DNA of 64,000 nucleotides from Bradyrhizobium sp. NFR13 (lineage in GTDB: Bacteria; Pseudomonadota; Alphaproteobacteria; Rhizobiales; Xanthobacteraceae), in the NCBI RefSeq assembly GCF_900114605.1, contig NZ_FOTP01000008.1, forward strand, positions 62,001 through 126,000, given 5' to 3'. Position numbers and translations under genes: made by a program. The notes under the pieces were generated by a model that searched no databases, was not told the origin of the DNA, and saw only the letters and a program-made list of their open reading frames with translations. Of the stretch, positions 46,630-55,906 are shown one piece after another (the stretch's first letter is position 1; each line of letters starts with the position of its first letter).

Positions 46630-46982
46630 GATCCCTCTCTCCTTGCTGGTCGGCCGTCCTGTTGGTCGCGGTGCTCCTAAGGTGGTAACGGAACGCGTCT
46701 TTCCGATCGCGACTCAACATCAGCACTATAGCCCTCAGGACACATCCAGGTCCGAAATCGCGCAATGCGATCTGAGTGCAGTGCGCGACTCATATTCAGG
46801 CACTTGCTTATAAGTTAGGCGAGTTTTGCCATCTCTCAAGGGCCGGCAAAGCGATTGTCCACGTCTGTGACTCGAACGCCACAAAGTTGCCGTATGTTTT
46901 AAAGCTGTCGGAGTCCTGTACCGATGGCGCAGCTTGAATGAGTCGAAACGCGCACAAGAGTGCTGGTGAGCGGAGGTTGCGC
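46630..46982. other. intergenic region upstream of prkA
   Basis: 353 bases with no gene I can support. It contains the prkA promoter region (minus strand). A short dyad, ATCGC-GCAAT-GCGAT around 46758, is visible. I found no clear sigma-54 (GG-N10-GC) or EcfG (GGAAC-N-GTT) promoter in the right orientation. Confidence 0.5.
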
Positions 46983-47453
46983 TCAGTTCCGATCGCTGGG
47001 CAGGACGGGCAGCGGAGTCACCTCGATACCTTCATCTATCAGCGACCGTGCTTCATCCGGCGTCGCTTCGCCGTAGATCGGACGATGTTCGATGTCGCCA
47101 TAATGCATCTTGCGGGCTTCGGTCGGGAAGCTTTCACCGACATTGTCCGCGTTTCTGGTGACGTGATCGCGCAGTTCTTTCAGCTTGGCGCGCAGCGCGG
47201 CTTCCTGCGGCGCCATCATCAGCGGGGCCGTGGTCTCGGAACCCGCGTCAGGGGCGGGGGCCTCTGCGGATGCCGGGTGATTCTTGCTCTTGCTCAGGAT
47301 ACGCGGGGCCATAATGGCCTTCTCGACCTTCACGGATCCGCAATTCGGGCAATTAACCAGTTTGCGCTTCACCTGGGAGTCGTAGGCGCCGGAACTCTGG
47401 AACCAGCTTTCGAAAGCATGGCCCTTCTCGCAGCGCAGGTCGTAACGGATCAT
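46983..47453 (-). CDS. DUF1178 family protein
   Basis: 156 residues. MIRYDLRCEKGHAFESWFQSS and NCPNCGSVKVEKAIMAPR show a small Cys-rich ribbon (CxxxH/CPxC) followed by a helical C-terminus with KMHYGDIEHRPIYGEATPDEARSL. The family is widespread in alpha- and betaproteobacteria and has no known function; it is usually next to a nitrilase-family hydrolase, as here. Start overlaps the nitrilase stop by four bases. Confidence 0.92.
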   Translation of the reverse strand: MIRYDLRCEKGHAFESWFQSSGAYDSQVKRKLVNCPNCGSVKVEKAIMAPRILSKSKNHPASAEAPAPDAGSETTAPLMMAPQEAALRAKLKELRDHVTRNADNVGESFPTEARKMHYGDIEHRPIYGEATPDEARSLIDEGIEVTPLPVLPSDRN

Positions 47454-48349
47454 GTCGCTTGCCGGACAAGGTGCAGATAGTCAGGGCCCGATTTGGGATC
47501 GCTGACGCTGAAGCGGCGGCCGTGCTGCAGGGACGGCACGGTCTTGCGCGCTTCCGTCACCTTCGTAGGATCGATCTTGGCCAGAATGAAGCCCGGCTCG
47601 ACGCCGGTCGCTTCGGCCAGAACCACGCCCCATGGGTCGATAATCAGGGAGTGTCCATAGGTCGCACGCTTGTTCTCATGCACGCCGCCCTGCGCGGCCG
47701 CAAATACGAAGCAGCCGGTTTCGATGGCGCGGGCGCGCAGCAGCGTGTGCCAATGGGCTTCGCCGGTCTTCTGGGTAAAAGCCGACGGCACGGTGAGGAA
47801 CGACGCGCCGCTTTCGGCCAATGCGCGGTACAGCGCCGGGAAGCGGACGTCGTAGCAGATGGTCAGGCCGATGCGGCCCCAGGGAAGGTCGGAGATGACG
47901 GCAGTCTCGCCCGGCTGATAATTCGCGGATTCGCGATAGCTCTCGCCGTTCGGCAGGTCGATATCGAACATGTGGATCTTGTCGTAGCTCGCCAGGACAT
48001 TGCCGTCCGGTCCGATCAGGAACGAGCGGTTGGCGGCGCGTTCCGGATTGGCCAGCACGGCCAGCGATCCGATATGCAGGTAGATCTTCAGCTCTGCGGC
48101 GAGCGCGCGATAGGACTTCAGCGAGAGGTCGTCTTCCTCCGGGCGCAGATGTTCGAACAGCGCGGTGCGATTGAGCTGCATCATGTTGCTCACTTCCGGC
48201 GTGAGCACATAGTCGGCGCCGGCGAGCGCGGCTTCGCGGATCAGATGGCGGCCCTGTTCGAGGCTCGGCTCCGGCAGCAGGCCAGTGCGCATCTGCACCA
48301 TGGCGGCGGTGAAGGTCTTGGGCTCGGACGTCGAGGATGTCTGGCTCAT
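47450..48349 (-). CDS. carbon-nitrogen hydrolase (nitrilase family)
   Basis: 299 residues with the Glu-Lys-Cys triad: Glu52 (TPEVSN), Lys124 (YDKIHMFD) and Cys165 (ICYDVRFP). The pattern fits the Nit1/Nit2 branch, which includes omega-amidase and the deaminated-glutathione amidase that repairs a glutathione by-product. The neighbouring glutaredoxin gene (overlap ATGA) makes a link to glutathione metabolism attractive, but this is inference. Confidence 0.9.
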   Translation of the reverse strand: MSQTSSTSEPKTFTAAMVQMRTGLLPEPSLEQGRHLIREAALAGADYVLTPEVSNMMQLNRTALFEHLRPEEDDLSLKSYRALAAELKIYLHIGSLAVLANPERAANRSFLIGPDGNVLASYDKIHMFDIDLPNGESYRESANYQPGETAVISDLPWGRIGLTICYDVRFPALYRALAESGASFLTVPSAFTQKTGEAHWHTLLRARAIETGCFVFAAAQGGVHENKRATYGHSLIIDPWGVVLAEATGVEPGFILAKIDPTKVTEARKTVPSLQHGRRFSVSDPKSGPDYLHLVRQAT

Positions 48350-48621
48350 GAGGTGGCCTTTTCACCTGCGATCAAGGCGTCAAATTTGCCTTCGCGGTCC
48401 AATGCATAGAGATCGTCGCAGCCGCCGATCAGCGTGCCGCCGATGAAAATCTGCGGGAAGGTGGCGCCGGGGTAGGTACGGTCGAACATTTCTTGGCGCA
48501 GCTTCGGATCGGTCGCGGTGTCGAAATGGGTGAATGCGGCTTTCTTGCGCTGGAGCAGTGAGATCGCCGCGCTGCAATAGCCGCAGCCGGGGCGGGTGTA
48601 GATTTCAATCGCGGCGGCCAT
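48346..48621 (-). CDS. grxC: glutaredoxin 3
   Basis: 91 residues. CGYC at 13-16 is the redox motif, with TFPQIFIGGTLIGGCDDL the glutathione-binding cis-Pro and GG segment. It reduces protein disulfides and mixed disulfides with glutathione. First gene of the overlapping grxC - nitrilase - DUF1178 run; 30 bases after the comF-type gene. Confidence 0.95.
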   Translation of the reverse strand: MAAAIEIYTRPGCGYCSAAISLLQRKKAAFTHFDTATDPKLRQEMFDRTYPGATFPQIFIGGTLIGGCDDLYALDREGKFDALIAGEKATS

Positions 48622-48651
48622 CTGGTGCTCCGGTTCGCAGGAAGTGTCTGA

Positions 48652-49461
48652 TTATATGGGGACCTTGTGGGCCTCCACAACCCGCGCAAAGACCAACACA
48701 TCGACCTGGGCCGCCTTGGCGCGCAGCAGCGCCCGTGCGCAGGCGTCCGTCGTGGCACCCGAAGTCAGCACGTCGTCGACCAGAATGACGCGGCGGCCCT
48801 GGATTTCAACCTGGCGTTCAGGTGGGACCTTGAAGGCGCCCTGCACATTGCTGGCGCGCTCGGCGCGCGACAGGCCAATCTGGTGTTCGGTCGGACGTAT
48901 TCGCCGCAAGGCATCGCGGGATATTGCAACGCCGCTCTGCTGGCCGATTGCCCACGCCAGCGCGCCGGACTGGTTGAAGCGCCGGCTGAAGCCGCGCCGC
49001 CAATGCAGCGGCACCGGCACCAGAATATCGGCGTCTACTAGCAATTCCTTCCCCGCACGCGCCATCCAGCGACCCATGGTTGGCGCGAGGTCTGTCCGGT
49101 CATGATATTTCAACTGGTGCACGAGTGCGCGGGCGACGTCGTCATAGCGCACGGCCGCGCGGGCGCGCTGATAGGCCGGCGGATCGGCGATCGCCTGCAT
49201 CGACAGGATATCCGGGCCGGGATCATAGACAAACGGAATGCCGAGCCGGCTGCAAAAGGGCGGTGCGATGAAGGAGAGCTTGCCCCAGCAGGCCGCGCAG
49301 ACGCCTTCGCCCGCGACAGGTTCCCGGCAGGCGACGCAGAGCGTCGGCAGTGCGATGTCGAGCGCAAGACGGGCGGTTTGCGTCCATGCAGACCGGCAAA
49401 GCCTCAGCGCGCCGCGCAATTGCGCGGGGAGGGACCATGACACTGTCGCCTCTGCGTCCAT
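48652..49461 (-). CDS. ComF family phosphoribosyltransferase-like protein
   Basis: 269 residues from ATG 49461. A four-cysteine zinc ribbon (LCVAC and CAAC, residues 42-58) is followed by a type I PRTase domain with VILVDDVLTSGAT near 232 and LVPVPLHWRRGFSRRFNQ. ComF proteins assist DNA uptake in naturally competent species and occur broadly outside them, with unclear biochemistry. Divergent from the methyltransferase gene. Confidence 0.93.
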   Translation of the reverse strand: MDAEATVSWSLPAQLRGALRLCRSAWTQTARLALDIALPTLCVACREPVAGEGVCAACWGKLSFIAPPFCSRLGIPFVYDPGPDILSMQAIADPPAYQRARAAVRYDDVARALVHQLKYHDRTDLAPTMGRWMARAGKELLVDADILVPVPLHWRRGFSRRFNQSGALAWAIGQQSGVAISRDALRRIRPTEHQIGLSRAERASNVQGAFKVPPERQVEIQGRRVILVDDVLTSGATTDACARALLRAKAAQVDVLVFARVVEAHKVPI

Positions 49462-49538
49462 AGGTTGAAGGCTAGAGCCCTCCTGCGCTGATCTCAAGCG
49501 CGATTGCCAGATCCCCGGTCTTCGGCGTACCAAGCCGC

Positions 49539-50387
49539 ATGGCTCAGACCCCAAATGCCGCACCTGTTCTGTTCGACCGCGCTCTGCTGCGGGCGCGGCA
49601 GGCGCGTGCGTCGCGGCTGGGCGCCGAGAATTTCCTGCTGGATCGTGTCGTCGCCGACATGGATGAGCGATTGCAGGCGGTGCTGCGCCAGTTCGACAAT
49701 GCCGCCGACGTCGCGACGCCGGGCAACCATCTGCGCGATATCGTGGCCGGGCGTGTCGGCCGTCTCACACATACCGACGTGCCCGATGTCGAAGGCGACG
49801 GTCTCAATCTCGCGCCGGCGTCGCTCGATCTCGTCATCTCCGCGCTTGGGCTGCACTTCGTTAACGATCTGCCTGGCGTGATGGCGCAGATTCGCCGCGC
49901 GCTGAAGCCTGATGGCCTGCTGCTGGCAGCGATGCTCGGCGGCGACACGCTGACCGAACTGCGGCAGAGCTTCGCCGCGGCGGAAGCCGAACGCGAAGGC
50001 GGCATCTCGCCTCGCGTCGCACCAATGGCCGATCTGCGCGATGTCGGCGCCTTGCTGCAGCGCGCGGGATTTGCGCTGCCGGTGACCGATGTCGATCGCG
50101 TCGTGGTGCGCTACGACAGCGCCTTCGGTCTGATGCAGGATCTGCGCAGGATGGGCGCCACCAATGTGCTGGTCGAGCGCCGCCGCGCACCGCTGCGCCG
50201 CGCGACGCTGCTGCGCATGGCGCAGATCTACAGCGAGCGTTTTGCCGATTCGGACGGCCGCATCCGCGCGACCTTCGACGTCATCTGGTTGTCCGGCTGG
50301 GCGCCGCATGAGAGCCAGCAGAAGCCGCTGAAGCCGGGCTCGGCGAAAGCAAGTCTCGCCGACGCGGTGAAGGGGCTGAAGCCCTAG
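49539..50387 (+). CDS. SAM-dependent methyltransferase-like protein (BioC/NDUFAF5-like)
   Basis: 282 residues. The class I methyltransferase core is recognisable in LDLVISALGLHFVNDLPGVMAQIRRALKPDGLLLAAMLGG and GGISPRVAPMADLRDVGALLQRAGF. The opening FDRALLRARQARA and the C-terminal IWLSGWAPHESQQKPLKPGSA match the group containing mitochondrial NDUFAF5, which hydroxylates an arginine in complex I. Alphaproteobacterial members may do the same for NuoI/NuoG-type subunits. The glycine motif near residue 55 is weak (VATPGNHL), as in that group. Overlaps the convergent mutT gene by four bases. Confidence 0.85.
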   Translation: MAQTPNAAPVLFDRALLRARQARASRLGAENFLLDRVVADMDERLQAVLRQFDNAADVATPGNHLRDIVAGRVGRLTHTDVPDVEGDGLNLAPASLDLVISALGLHFVNDLPGVMAQIRRALKPDGLLLAAMLGGDTLTELRQSFAAAEAEREGGISPRVAPMADLRDVGALLQRAGFALPVTDVDRVVVRYDSAFGLMQDLRRMGATNVLVERRRAPLRRATLLRMAQIYSERFADSDGRIRATFDVIWLSGWAPHESQQKPLKPGSAKASLADAVKGLKP

Positions 50388-50782
50388 AGCAGATCGATCA
50401 GATGCGGGATCAGCGGGATATCCGCGGCGGGCATCGGATAGTCGCGCAGCTTGCTCGGCCGCACCCATTTGAGGTTCTGGCCTTCCTTCGAGATCGCAAG
50501 GCCTTCCCAGCGCCGGCAGATATAGAGCGGCATCAACAGATGGAAGTCCTCATAGGCGTGGCTGGCGAAGGTCAGCGGCGCGAGGCAGGCTTCCTTCACG
50601 GAGATCCCGAGCTCCTCGTGCAGCTCGCGGATCAGCGCCGCTTCCGGCCGTTCGCCGGGCTCGAGCTTGCCGCCGGGAAATTCCCACAGGCCGGCCAGCG
50701 CCTTGCCTTCCGGCCGCTGCGCGATCAGCACGCGGCCGTCAGGATCGATCAATGCGCAGGCGACGACGAGGACGAGTTTCAT
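50384..50782 (-). CDS. mutT: MutT-type 8-oxo-dGTP diphosphatase
   Basis: 132 residues. The Nudix box GGKLEPGERPEAALIRELHEELG is perfect and in the MutT position (about 37-59), preceded by AQRPEGKALAGLWEFP, where RP and LWEFPGGK are typical of MutT. It clears oxidised nucleotides such as 8-oxo-dGTP from the pool. Short length fits. ATG 50782 overlaps the stop of the upstream secreted protein gene. Confidence 0.92.
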   Translation of the reverse strand: MKLVLVVACALIDPDGRVLIAQRPEGKALAGLWEFPGGKLEPGERPEAALIRELHEELGISVKEACLAPLTFASHAYEDFHLLMPLYICRRWEGLAISKEGQNLKWVRPSKLRDYPMPAADIPLIPHLIDLL

Positions 50783-51342
50783 AGGGCTATGACGCTGTTG
50801 TTGGTTGTCTGGGACATGTGTGGGGCACAGGGAACGATTGCGTCGCCTGCTTTTCCGGGGGCGCTCTCATTGTTCGGTATGAGAGTTTTGGTTGCAGCAT
50901 CGTTCGGGGTTACCTGAATGTCGACATGGGTCGTGAGCTGGACGCGCGGCAGTTCGATGATGTAGTCGACCGCATCCGCTCCCGAATAGTCGCTGCTGGG
51001 CATGTAAACCAGTTGCAGTGCGCGCATGCGTTTCCCGACACAGGTCTGATCGTCCCCGGCCACATTCTTTTGCGGGGTGACCATGATCGTCCGTCCGCAC
51101 AGACTGCCATGCGACGGAGGTTTGGCGATAGTGAGCTTGGGCAGTACCGGCTCACATTTCGCGTTCCATCGCACCGCGAAGCCAAGGCCGACCTCCTGAC
51201 CGGCCTTGACGCTGCGGGCGAGCGTGCGTGTCCTGCTCGATGGCTGATCCTGCGCTTCGGCGGTGCCGAGGGGCATTGCGACGGCACAGGCAAGGATCAG
51301 AGCCCCTGTCATGCCAGCCATCGCGCATATCTTCATCGGCAT
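50779..51342 (-). CDS. secreted hypothetical protein
   Basis: 187 residues with a signal peptide (ALILACAVAMPLGTAEAQ, cleavage near 30). Four Cys lie in the mature part, in KCEPVLPK, SLCGR, TCVGKRM and PCAPHM. YMPSSDYSGADAVDYIIELPR resembles the strand-and-acidic pattern of cadherin-like or bacterial Ig domains. No named family is recognised. Lies between argJ and mutT, overlapping mutT by four bases. Confidence 0.75.
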   Translation of the reverse strand: MPMKICAMAGMTGALILACAVAMPLGTAEAQDQPSSRTRTLARSVKAGQEVGLGFAVRWNAKCEPVLPKLTIAKPPSHGSLCGRTIMVTPQKNVAGDDQTCVGKRMRALQLVYMPSSDYSGADAVDYIIELPRVQLTTHVDIQVTPNDAATKTLIPNNESAPGKAGDAIVPCAPHMSQTTNNSVIAL

Positions 51343-51365
51343 TCGTCCGCAGGCGCAGCAGGAAG

Positions 51366-52613
51366 CTACGACCGATAGTCGCCGTTGATGGCGACATATT
51401 CCTTGGTGAGGTCGCAGGTCAGCACACGGTCGCGGCCCTTACCGAGGCCGAGCGTAACCTTGATCTGCACCTTCGGGTTCTTCATCGCGTTGGACACTTC
51501 GGTCTCGTCATAGGACGGATCGCGCGCGCCCAGCTTGGCGACGCGGATGCCGTTGAAGGAGATCGAGAGCTTGTCACGGTTGGCGGGCTCGCCCGCCTTG
51601 CCGACGGCCATCACCACGCGGCCCCAATTGGCGTCCTCGCCGGCAATCGCCGTCTTCACCAGCGGCGAATTGGCGATCGACATGGCGATCTTGCGTGCCG
51701 AGGCCTTGGTCGTCGCGCCTTCGACGACGACTTCCACCAGCTTGCGCGCGCCTTCACCGTCGCGCGCGACCTGTTCGGCGAGGTCGTTGAGAATGACGTT
51801 CAGCGCCTTCACGAAGGGCTTCAGCCTGATGTCGCTAGCCTTGGTGATCTTCGGTGCGCCCTGTGCGGCTGCGGCGCCGGTGGCGAACATCAAGAGTGTG
51901 TCCGAGGTCGAGGTGTCACCATCGATGGTCACGGCGTTGAACGAATCCTCCACGCCGGCCTTCAGCAGTGCCTGCAACGCGGGCGCCGAGATCGGCGCGT
52001 CGGTGAAGATGAAGGACAGCATCGTCGCCATATCCGGCGCGATCATGCCGGCGCCCTTGGCCATGCCGTTGATCGTGACCTTGGCCTTGCCGAGTTTCAC
52101 GGTGGCGGTGGCGACCTTCGGGAAGGTGTCGGTGGTCATGATCGCCCTGGCGGCGTCCATCCAGCCGTCAGGTCCGGCGCTTTCCGCGAGCGTGGCGAGC
52201 ACGCCGTTGAACTTGGTGGCATCGAGCGGTTCGCCGATCACGCCGGTCGAGGCGAGAAAGATCTCGTCCGGCTTGCAGCCGACGGCCTTGGACGCGATGT
52301 CGCCGGTGAGCTTGGTCGAGGCCTTGCCGGTCTTGCCGGTGAAGGCATTGGCATTGCCCGAATTGACCACCAGCGCCTGCGCCTTGCCGTTCTTCAGCAC
52401 CGCGCGGCACCACTCCACGGGAGCCGACGGGCACTTCGACTTGGTGAACACGCCGGCTGCCGTCGTGCCCTTGTCCATCACCGCGAGCAGCACGTCGGTG
52501 CGGCCCTTGTAGCGGATGCCGGCGGCGGCCGTGGCGAGGCGCACGCCTGCGATAGCGGGCATCTCGGGAACGTCGGTCGGGGCGAGGGGGGAGACGGGGG
52601 ACGGCTTGGCCAT
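51366..52613 (-). CDS. argJ: bifunctional ornithine acetyltransferase/N-acetylglutamate synthase
   Basis: 415 residues. The self-cleavage and catalytic Thr197 lies in APDMATML, which splits the precursor into alpha and beta chains. ArgJ recycles the acetyl group from N-acetylornithine to glutamate in arginine synthesis; whether it also uses acetyl-CoA cannot be told from sequence alone. Upstream of it the minus strand has 146 bases without a gene. Confidence 0.97.
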   Translation of the reverse strand: MAKPSPVSPLAPTDVPEMPAIAGVRLATAAAGIRYKGRTDVLLAVMDKGTTAAGVFTKSKCPSAPVEWCRAVLKNGKAQALVVNSGNANAFTGKTGKASTKLTGDIASKAVGCKPDEIFLASTGVIGEPLDATKFNGVLATLAESAGPDGWMDAARAIMTTDTFPKVATATVKLGKAKVTINGMAKGAGMIAPDMATMLSFIFTDAPISAPALQALLKAGVEDSFNAVTIDGDTSTSDTLLMFATGAAAAQGAPKITKASDIRLKPFVKALNVILNDLAEQVARDGEGARKLVEVVVEGATTKASARKIAMSIANSPLVKTAIAGEDANWGRVVMAVGKAGEPANRDKLSISFNGIRVAKLGARDPSYDETEVSNAMKNPKVQIKVTLGLGKGRDRVLTCDLTKEYVAINGDYRS

Positions 52614-52759
52614 GAGTGCTTTCAGCTTTCGTAAAAAGATGAAGCGCTCTGTATCACCTCTGCCACCATGGTGGGAGAGGGCTTCATGGTGAAGGGAGCA
52701 ATGTCATGGCTTCGTCATGCGGCCCCGTCCGGTCGCGCATGATCCTCTGAAAACCGGGA

Positions 52760-53074
52760 CTAGCCCGGGCCGAATTTGAACTTACCGTCGTCTTCGAGGA
52801 AGGGGCCGCTCCGCATATAGAGCTGGCCGTTCTCGCCGATGAAGAAGAGCGTGTTCTTCGGCACTTTCTTGGCGCCCTTCAGCAGGAACTTGGCATTGCT
52901 GGTGCCCATCTTGTACGCGAAGGTTTTGCCTGACGCGTCGTAGCCATAGCCCATGTCGGGCGAGAGCACCCAAGGGACGGTGCCCGGCGTGGGTGCCTGA
53001 GCAAGTGCAGGGTCGGCCAGGGCCGATGTCATCAGTGCGGCGGCGCACAGCATCGTAAAGGCTCGAGCGGTCAT
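52760..53074 (-). CDS. small secreted hypothetical protein
   Basis: 104 residues from ATG 53074 (GGAG about seven bases upstream). Signal peptide FTMLCAAALMTSALADPALAQ, cleavage near 26. The mature part has aromatic and Gly-rich strands (SPDMGYGYDASGKTFAYKMG, FFIGENGQLYMRSG) and no Cys. Function unknown. An in-frame start at 53134 would precede the signal peptide by 20 residues and is less likely. Confidence 0.75.
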   Translation of the reverse strand: MTARAFTMLCAAALMTSALADPALAQAPTPGTVPWVLSPDMGYGYDASGKTFAYKMGTSNAKFLLKGAKKVPKNTLFFIGENGQLYMRSGPFLEDDGKFKFGPG

Positions 53075-53273
53075 CCCAATTCTCCGAAAAGTGTTTTTGA
53101 ATGTGCATCGCGACTGCGCGGTTGTCTTGAACAAATCACGAACGGCAACAGGCCGTCAATACGACATGCGGTCGCGACAGAGTTTGTTATTTCGCAAGCC
53201 TAGTCCGGCGACTATCTTTCGCATTCGGGCTAAGCCGGTCCACGATGAATTCGGCGATGGGGATGATTCGACA

Positions 53274-53750
53274 ATGCGCGTGATGGTGAAAAGTCTTCTG
53301 GTTGCGGGTGCGGTGGTATTGGCGCCCGGTCTTGCTGCGGCGGATGATTACAAGCTCAGCAACAATCAGCGTATTGCCTGCGGCCGCGGCCTCAGCGCCG
53401 GCAAGCTGAGCACGGCCACCTGCCGTTCCTACGCCTATCTGTTCAACACCAGGACCTCCGAATATTTCCGGTGTTCGGTGTCGCTGTCGATGACGCGTGA
53501 CGCCAAGGAAGTCATCAATGTGCAGACCGACGGCGGATGCGTGAAGAAGCCGCGCGTGTTCGATACCGACTCCAGCTATTCGTTCGATGCGACCGAAACC
53601 GAGCCGCCGAACACCAATTCGTTCTTCGGCAATGGCGGCTTTGTCATATGGGCGAGCGACAACACCCAGCAGAAAGTCCGCGGCTGCGTCACGATCCCGT
53701 CGGGACTTGGCTCCGATGTGTCGCGCTGCATCGACATGAAGTTCGAATAG
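53274..53750 (+). CDS. small secreted hypothetical protein, Cys-containing
   Basis: 158 residues from ATG 53274 with a signal peptide (LLVAGAVVLAPGLAAADD, cleavage near 22). Five Cys occur in the mature part (IACGRG, ATCRSY, FRCSVS, GGCVKK, GCVTIP) plus one near the end (SRCIDM), suitable for disulfides. The family is not recognised. A longer frame from 53091 exists, but the extension carries no signal. Divergent from the previous small secreted gene. Confidence 0.75.
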   Translation: MRVMVKSLLVAGAVVLAPGLAAADDYKLSNNQRIACGRGLSAGKLSTATCRSYAYLFNTRTSEYFRCSVSLSMTRDAKEVINVQTDGGCVKKPRVFDTDSSYSFDATETEPPNTNSFFGNGGFVIWASDNTQQKVRGCVTIPSGLGSDVSRCIDMKFE

Positions 53751-53804
53751 GCGAATTCCTTTTCCCACTGCGCAGTTATCGTAGGATGGGGTGACACTCT
53801 CAGT

Positions 53805-53913
53805 CGTCATGGCTGGACTTGTTCTGGCCATCCACGCCTTTCTTCGTGTGTCGCCAAGCCGTGGATACCCGGGACATCTAGCGAAGCCCGCTTCGCGCTG
53901 CCCGCGCATGACG
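53805..53913. repeat. intergenic palindromic repeat
   Basis: CGTCATG (53805-53811) and CATGACG (53907-53913) bound a 109-base element; ATCCACG (53830-53836) and CGTGGAT (53860-53866) form an inner stem. The text GTCATGGCTGG...GGCCATCCACG is very like a repeat I know from many Bradyrhizobium-group intergenic regions. Confidence 0.7.
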
Positions 53914-53959
53914 GCGTTTGGTTTGGGCAGTCGCGCGTCACGCGATTTCCGATTCAACT

Positions 53960-54510
53960 GTCAAACAGCCACTACTCTCCAGACATGCGTCATCACCCCT
54001 GTTGTTTGCGGCGCGGGGGCGCCGTCGTGTCTTGCATTCCCGCCCCCTTGTGAGAGGGCGTGCGGAACGCCGGGTGCCCGTCGCACCCTTGGGCCTGATG
54101 CGAATGCGGTCTTCCGCAATGCAGAGTGCATCAGGACTTTCGGACGCGCTGGGCGAAGTGCCCGACGTTCCGCCTGCGGTGTTTTTTCGGTTGCCTGCAT
54201 ATCTGCCATGGCGAACGGTCCCATCACCAAAATTAGTGTCCCAGGGCGGAGGGACAGGGTAGCCGCAAAGCACTTGAGCCGGACACATTTCGATTTGGTC
54301 GTCCGTCACACTGTCCAGGGATCTTTCCATCTCAAGGCCGGCCGTCTCCTTGCCAGTGGCAGTGCTGGCGCAGATCCGTCCTGCCCGAAGACAGACGTCA
54401 CCCATGAACCGCGTAACGCCGCATCTCCGGCGTCCACCGCATCCCACCCCGCGAACGTGACGATCGCGATCGCCCCTCTCGGTGGGGCAGGACGGAGGGG
54501 AATATAATCA
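53960..54510. repeat. degenerate dispersed repeat sequence
   Basis: About 550 bases with no supportable gene. Segments such as CGTCGTGTCTTGCATTC, GAGAGGGCGTGCGGAACGCC and CGGGTGCCCGTCGCACCC resemble a long intergenic repeat seen in related genomes. An open frame spans it on the plus strand, but its composition is not protein-like. Confidence 0.5.
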
Positions 54511-54576
54511 AGGTAGGTGTATTGTCAATGAGAGATAGGAAAAAATGTTTATGTGATGTCTTGCCACCCTACTCTC

Positions 54577-54775
54577 GTCATTCCGGGGCGCGGCCGGCAC
54601 TTGCCGGACGCGAACCCGGAATCTCAGCACGGGAGTCTCTAGTCAGCGCAAAACACTCCGGGATTCCGGGTTCGCATTGCAGCGGCTGCGTCGCTTTCAT
54701 GCGCCCCGGAATGACAGTGGAAACTCAGGGCTCGCACTCTGCCGGCTTCGCCGGCGACGCGCGCCCCGGAATGAC
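54577..54775. repeat. nested palindromic repeat with three 15-bp arms
   Basis: GTCATTCCGGGGCGC (54577-54591) is matched by exact reverse complements at 54701-54715 and 54761-54775. Inside, CGAACCCGGAATC (54611-54623) pairs with GATTCCGGGTTCG (54662-54674). It is a compound palindromic element between the secreted protein gene and the TctC-type gene. Confidence 0.85.
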
Positions 54776-54805
54776 AACGATGTGCAATCGCCAGCCTTAA
54801 AAACA

Positions 54806-54833
54806 AAGGGCACGCGCAGATGCGCGTGCCCTT
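54806..54833 (-). terminator. rho-independent terminator of the TctC-type gene
   Basis: A perfect 12-bp stem, AAGGGCACGCGC (54806-54817) with GCGCGTGCCCTT (54822-54833), four-base loop. Read on the minus strand it is followed by TTTGTTTTT, 72 bases after the stop codon of the TctC-type gene. Confidence 0.85.
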
Positions 54834-54904
54834 CGATGTGTTGAGCTCAAGAAGAGAGCAAGACAGACAGGCGCGTGAAACGCCCTGCCAATCCTGCGCT
54901 GCCC

Positions 54905-55906
54905 TTACTCCGGCTTGATGCCGGCGAACTGGGCGACCTTGCCCCACTTCTCGATTTCCGACTGCACATAGGCATCCATGTCGGCCGGCGAACCGCCGGT
55001 CGGATCGGCGCCGAGCTTGATCAGGCGGGCGGTGCCGTCGGCCGACTTGATGAACTTGTCGGTCGAGGCATTGAGCTTGGCGATGATCTCCTTCGGCGTC
55101 TTGGCCGGCGCCGCGATGGTGAACCAGGAGGCGGCGTCGTAGCCGGGAACGCCAGCTTCGGCGATGGTCGGAATGTCCTTCATCGGCTCCCAGCGCTTGG
55201 CGGTGGAGACGGCGAGCGGACGGATCTGGCCGCTCTCCGCGAAAGGCTGTGCGGCGGGCAGGTTGTCGATCATCAGATGGACGCGGCCACCGATCAGGTC
55301 GGTGAGCGCGGGGGCGCTGCCTTTGTAGGGCACGTGGGTGAGCTTCACGCCGGTCATCGACTTGAACAGTTCGGTCGACAGATGTGCGGTCGAACCGAGA
55401 CCAGGCGTGCCGTAGAAATATTCGTCCGGCTTGGCCTTGGCGAGTTCGATGAATTCCTTGACGCTCTTGGCTGGCAGTGAGTTGGTCACCGAGAACAGGT
55501 TCGGCACCTTGGCGATCACGATCACCGAGGCCAGATCCTTGACCGGATCATAGGTCATGTTCTTGAACACGAACTTGTTGATGGCGTGGGTGCCCGGCGT
55601 GCCGACCAGGAAGGTGTAGCCGTCGCCTTCGGCCTTGGCGACGAAATCAGCGGCGATGTTGCCGCCGGCGCCGGCCTTGTTCTCGACGATGAACTGCTGG
55701 CCCATCTCTTCGGACATCTTCTGCGCGACGACGCGGGCCAGAATGTCGGTGGTGCCGCCGGCCGCGAACGGAACGATGAACTTCACCGGCTTGGTGGGCC
55801 ACTCTGCGGCGCTGGCGCGGCGCGACAGGATCGGCAGCGTGCCGAGGGCAGCCGCGCCGCCGAGGATCACGGAGCGGCGGGACGGGAAGCGGGTCGATGA
55901 TGACAT
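54905..55906 (-). CDS. tripartite tricarboxylate transporter binding protein (TctC/Bug)
   Basis: 333 residues. RRSVILGGAAALGTLPILSRRASA is a Tat-like signal peptide; mature sequence begins AEWPTKPVKFIVPFAAGGTTDILAR, typical of Bug proteins, which bind carboxylates in the periplasm. GDGYTFLVGTPGTHAIN and FYGTPGLGSTAHLSTELF are conserved ligand loops. No tctA or tctB is present, so it is an orphan, as is common in this group. AAGGAC upstream supports ATG 55906. Confidence 0.93.
   Translation of the reverse strand: MSSSTRFPSRRSVILGGAAALGTLPILSRRASAAEWPTKPVKFIVPFAAGGTTDILARVVAQKMSEEMGQQFIVENKAGAGGNIAADFVAKAEGDGYTFLVGTPGTHAINKFVFKNMTYDPVKDLASVIVIAKVPNLFSVTNSLPAKSVKEFIELAKAKPDEYFYGTPGLGSTAHLSTELFKSMTGVKLTHVPYKGSAPALTDLIGGRVHLMIDNLPAAQPFAESGQIRPLAVSTAKRWEPMKDIPTIAEAGVPGYDAASWFTIAAPAKTPKEIIAKLNASTDKFIKSADGTARLIKLGADPTGGSPADMDAYVQSEIEKWGKVAQFAGIKPE

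Noticed and set aside
53791-54507. 238-codon frame in the repeat region
   Set aside because: The frame crosses two repeat families and has no protein-like pattern; VMAGLVLAIHAFLR-type translations are common artefacts of this repeat.
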